Below, piece after piece: positions 5,944 through 7,571 of a stretch of DNA of 7,571 nucleotides. The DNA lies in assembly GCA_017547345.1 (NCBI GenBank), contig JAFYPY010000107.1, positions 1 through 7,571 on the forward strand, given 5' to 3'. Each line of letters starts with the position of its first letter. Positions within the stretch are counted from its first letter, which is position 1. The DNA comes from Bacillota bacterium (lineage in GTDB: Bacteria; Bacillota_A; Clostridia; Peptostreptococcales; Anaerovoracaceae). The notes beneath the pieces are model-generated. The model saw only the letters and a program-made list of their open reading frames with translations, was not told the origin of the DNA and searched no databases. Position numbers and translations under genes: made by a program.

Positions 5944-6915
5944 ATGAAAGCAATAAATGTTTTAATATTTGTTAAAAATGTGGAATATGGGAACGCGCTT
6001 GCAAGAGGTTTGTGTAATGAATGCACAAACCTCAAAGTTTTTTTTGAGGAAGGAAATTATGAAAAAGTGAAAGAAGAGAATTGGGATGTATTACTCACCG
6101 ATTGTTATGCACAAGAAAGCCCTAAAATCCTGCATTTAAGAGAGAATAATGAGAATGTGAAAGCAGAATATGATATTCCTAAAACATCCCCTATAAGTGA
6201 TATTTTGTCCCGAATAGAGAGTGTGATTGGCAATAATTATGGGATAAAAATGGACTGTTCTAAAGAGGATAAACCGAGAATAATTTTCTTGAAAACTTAT
6301 GAAGGCGGGGCAGGAGTTACAAGTATTTCTATTCTGATTGCTAGATATTTAGCTGTAAAGGGTGAATCTGTATTATACCTAAATCTAGGTCCTATAGATG
6401 ACTACTGCACATACGTAAATTTGGATTTTATTGGAATTAAAGACAAGCGTCAATATTATTTTTTGAATGAAGAAGAAATAGAAGTAGATGTAAGTGAATA
6501 TACGATGAAAGATCGATGGGGTGTATCGTATTTTAGACCAGAAGAAAGGAAGAATTCTTTTTTCGATGAAATAGAAAATGAGAACATCCTATGGTATTTA
6601 GAAAGAGAAAAGAGATTTTCATGTATAGTGGTTGATTGCGGAAAAAGTACGAGAGAAAAGAGTAAAAAGAATGAAAGCATAATTACTGTTGTAAAAAGGC
6701 CTAATCTAATTTTGTCAAAAAAACATGTCGAAAGTGATTTAATGATTAGAAATTTCTATGATATTTATGAAGAAGATATGTGTGAAAACTGCATAAAAAT
6801 AGATAATGAAGCCTTTGTGATGAACCTTAAAAACATTGAAATCTTAATGGATAGCAGATTATTTGAGGGTGTAAAGAAAATTGTTGAAGATAATGAATCG
6901 ATTTTTATGGTCTGA
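5944..6915 (+). CDS. tadZ: TadZ/CpaE-like ParA/MinD-superfamily protein of a Tad (Flp) pilus locus
   Basis: The 323-residue protein starts with a receiver-like region (INVLIFVKNVEYGNALARGL, then WDVLLTDCY at 47-55) and continues with a P-loop domain from about residue 110. The nucleotide loop reads YEGGAGVTS (119-127) where ParA/MinD has KGGVGKTT: the signature lysine is Glu120 and the P-loop lysine is Val125. LNLGP (146-150) follows, and FSCIVVDCG (225-233) is a Walker-B-like strand with Asp231. A receiver-like domain joined to a lysine-poor P-loop is typical of TadZ/CpaE, which places the Tad machinery in the cell and helps localise it. The cpaF gene 53 nt downstream supports this assignment strongly. 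ATP hydrolysis is doubtful given the missing lysines, though binding may persist. An unusual hairpin plus T8 lies within codons 21-34. Sequence similarity alone would leave a generic ParA-like protein possible. Confidence 0.77.
   Translation: MKAINVLIFVKNVEYGNALARGLCNECTNLKVFFEEGNYEKVKEENWDVLLTDCYAQESPKILHLRENNENVKAEYDIPKTSPISDILSRIESVIGNNYGIKMDCSKEDKPRIIFLKTYEGGAGVTSISILIARYLAVKGESVLYLNLGPIDDYCTYVNLDFIGIKDKRQYYFLNEEEIEVDVSEYTMKDRWGVSYFRPEERKNSFFDEIENENILWYLEREKRFSCIVVDCGKSTREKSKKNESIITVVKRPNLILSKKHVESDLMIRNFYDIYEEDMCENCIKIDNEAFVMNLKNIEILMDSRLFEGVKKIVEDNESIFMV
6005..6045 (+). other. Terminator-like hairpin and T8 tract inside the tadZ coding sequence
   Basis: GAGGTTTGTG (6005-6014) and CACAAACCTC (6024-6033) are perfect 10-nt inverted repeats, extendable by a U-G and an A-U pair to a 5-nt loop. 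AAAG follows, then eight T (6038-6045). A competing 7-bp hairpin can form between CCTCAAA (6030-6036) and TTTGAGG (6043-6049), sharing the CCTC of the right arm. The four-base gap between stem and T tract would weaken termination compared with a standard intrinsic terminator. The structure is certain at sequence level; any function is inference. Confidence 0.4.
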
Positions 6916-6922
6916 TGTTGTA

Positions 6923-6939
6923 CTTCGAAAAATGTCGAA
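6923..6939 (+). promoter_or_regulatory. Candidate tandem Spo0A boxes between tadZ and cpaF
   Basis: TGTCGAA at 6933-6939 is an exact consensus core. CTTCGAA at 6923-6929 matches 5 of 7 positions and starts exactly 10 bp earlier, so both would face the same side of the helix, as in tandem 0A sites. They occupy the 53-nt gap before cpaF. No promoter with convincing -35 and -10 elements accompanies them. Confidence 0.28.
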
Positions 6940-6968
6940 AAGAAATCCTTGAAAGTTAAAAGTATATA

Positions 6969-7571
6969 ATGTATTCTCTGCTTGAAATGGAAAATATTTA
7001 CACAGATATTATTAAAGAAGTACATAGAATAGCTCAAACACAATTGACAGCGGCAGCTGACTTAAGTGATGATAATGCCAAAAAACTTATTTCCGATATT
7101 ACTTTTACTTATATTCAAACTCATACTATGGACAGCTGCTTGGACTACCGACAAATACAAAATATTATCGAAAAGATATACTTCAAGACAAGGAGTAAGC
7201 TCAATGTCTTAAAACCATTAATAGATGATAAAGAAGTTTCTGAAATCATGGTTAACGGTAGTGATAAGATTTTTTATGAGCGAAAAGGTGAGATTTATAC
7301 TTACAAATATTCTTTTGATAGTGAAGAAGAGGTTGAGGAGGTAATGCAGGCCATAGCTTCACAGGTAAATAGAGAAATAAATGAACTTAATCCTATATTA
7401 GACGCAAGGCTTCCTGATGGCTCAAGAGTTAATGCAGTTTACAAAAATGTAGCTGTAACTGGGCCAACAATTACGATTAGAAAATTCTTAGATAAGGCGA
7501 TTTCAATAGAGCAACTAGTTAATAACGGAACATTGACTGAACAGGCGGCATATCTTTTGATGGCATATGTC
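6969..7571 (+). CDS. cpaF: CpaF/TadA family secretion ATPase, N-terminal 201 residues, 3'-truncated by the window
   Basis: The frame runs from ATG 6969 to the window end with no stop, giving 201 residues. After a variable helical lead (1-75) come LKPLIDDKEVSEIMVNG (81-97), IFYERKGEIY (101-110), DARLPDGSRVNAV (145-157) and GPTITIRKF (165-173), which are the diagnostic N-terminal-domain motifs of CpaF/TadA. Walker A, the Asp box, Walker B and the His box lie beyond the edge, so catalytic competence cannot be judged. The family forms the hexameric cytoplasmic motor that powers Tad/Flp pilus assembly at the inner face of the membrane. An in-frame TAA at 6957-6959 limits the start; ATG 6969 is the first candidate, but its ribosome binding site is weak (AAAAG 6 nt away), so translation may depend on tadZ. 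tadB, tadC and flp genes would be expected downstream. Confidence 0.93.
   Translation, partial: MYSLLEMENIYTDIIKEVHRIAQTQLTAAADLSDDNAKKLISDITFTYIQTHTMDSCLDYRQIQNIIEKIYFKTRSKLNVLKPLIDDKEVSEIMVNGSDKIFYERKGEIYTYKYSFDSEEEVEEVMQAIASQVNREINELNPILDARLPDGSRVNAVYKNVAVTGPTITIRKFLDKAISIEQLVNNGTLTEQAAYLLMAYV

Noticed and set aside
6456..6680. Minus-strand open frame within tadZ, and the similar one at 6765-7043
   Set aside because: Both are Ser/Phe-rich shadow frames typical of AT-rich coding DNA read backwards; the second also runs across the tadZ-cpaF junction.
6726..6732. Intragenic TGTCGAA as a functional Spo0A box
   Set aside because: It is an exact match but lies deep within tadZ with no promoter nearby, so I count it only as part of the cluster observation and not as a feature.
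6965..6970. Perfect TATAAT as a promoter for cpaF
   Set aside because: It overlaps the cpaF ATG and has no -35 at suitable spacing (TTGAAA at 6949 leaves only 10 nt), so it is probably chance in AT-rich DNA.
1..7571. Mobile element, CRISPR array, tRNA or rRNA
   Set aside because: No transposase, integrase, direct-repeat array or tRNA-like fold was recognised on either strand.

Overview
The window looks like chromosome of an AT-rich, Gram-positive member of the Bacillota, most likely class Clostridia (Lachnospiraceae or a related anaerobic family). The evidence is the base composition, strong AAAGGAG-type ribosome binding sites, a YlmC/YmxH-type sporulation-associated protein, a TepA-type ClpP-like protease and a Tad-pilus locus of clostridial style. 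I cannot name the genus. No tRNA, rRNA, CRISPR array, transposase or integrase is visible, and no stretch longer than 95 bases lacks a gene.

Region 1 (positions 2-4859, plus strand) is a tight four-gene run ending in a clear intrinsic terminator. It holds the C-terminal two thirds of a YgiQ radical SAM protein, a beta-class DNA adenine methyltransferase with no visible restriction partner, an MBOAT membrane O-acyltransferase and a membrane-anchored SGNH hydrolase-like protein. The gaps are 9 nt, a 1-nt overlap (TAATG) and 14 nt, so co-transcription is likely. The MBOAT and SGNH proteins form a recognisable O-acylation pair: the MBOAT would move acyl groups across the membrane and the SGNH partner would transfer or remove them on an extracellular polymer. 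The methyltransferase does not obviously belong to that pathway.

Region 2 (4858-5848) holds a small PRC-barrel protein of the YlmC/YmxH family on the minus strand, convergent with region 1. Divergent from it, and sharing a 61-bp intergenic region, is the ClpP-like protease TepA. Both families are linked to sporulation in better-studied relatives.

Region 3 (5849-7571, plus strand) opens a Tad (Flp) pilus cluster, with a TadZ/CpaE-like protein whose Walker A motif is degenerate, followed by the N-terminal domain of the CpaF/TadA secretion ATPase, cut by the window edge. This region has the least expected sequence in the window: a perfect 10-bp hairpin followed by eight T residues within the first 34 codons of tadZ, overlapped by a competing hairpin, which looks like a terminator or attenuator inside a gene. 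Copies of TGTCGAA, the Spo0A-box consensus, lie in both spaces flanking tadZ. Together they raise the untested possibility that pilus expression is tied to the sporulation regulator and to early termination. No whole new system is demonstrated here; the leads are the intragenic hairpin, the putative 0A boxes and the unpartnered methyltransferase coupled to an acylation pair.
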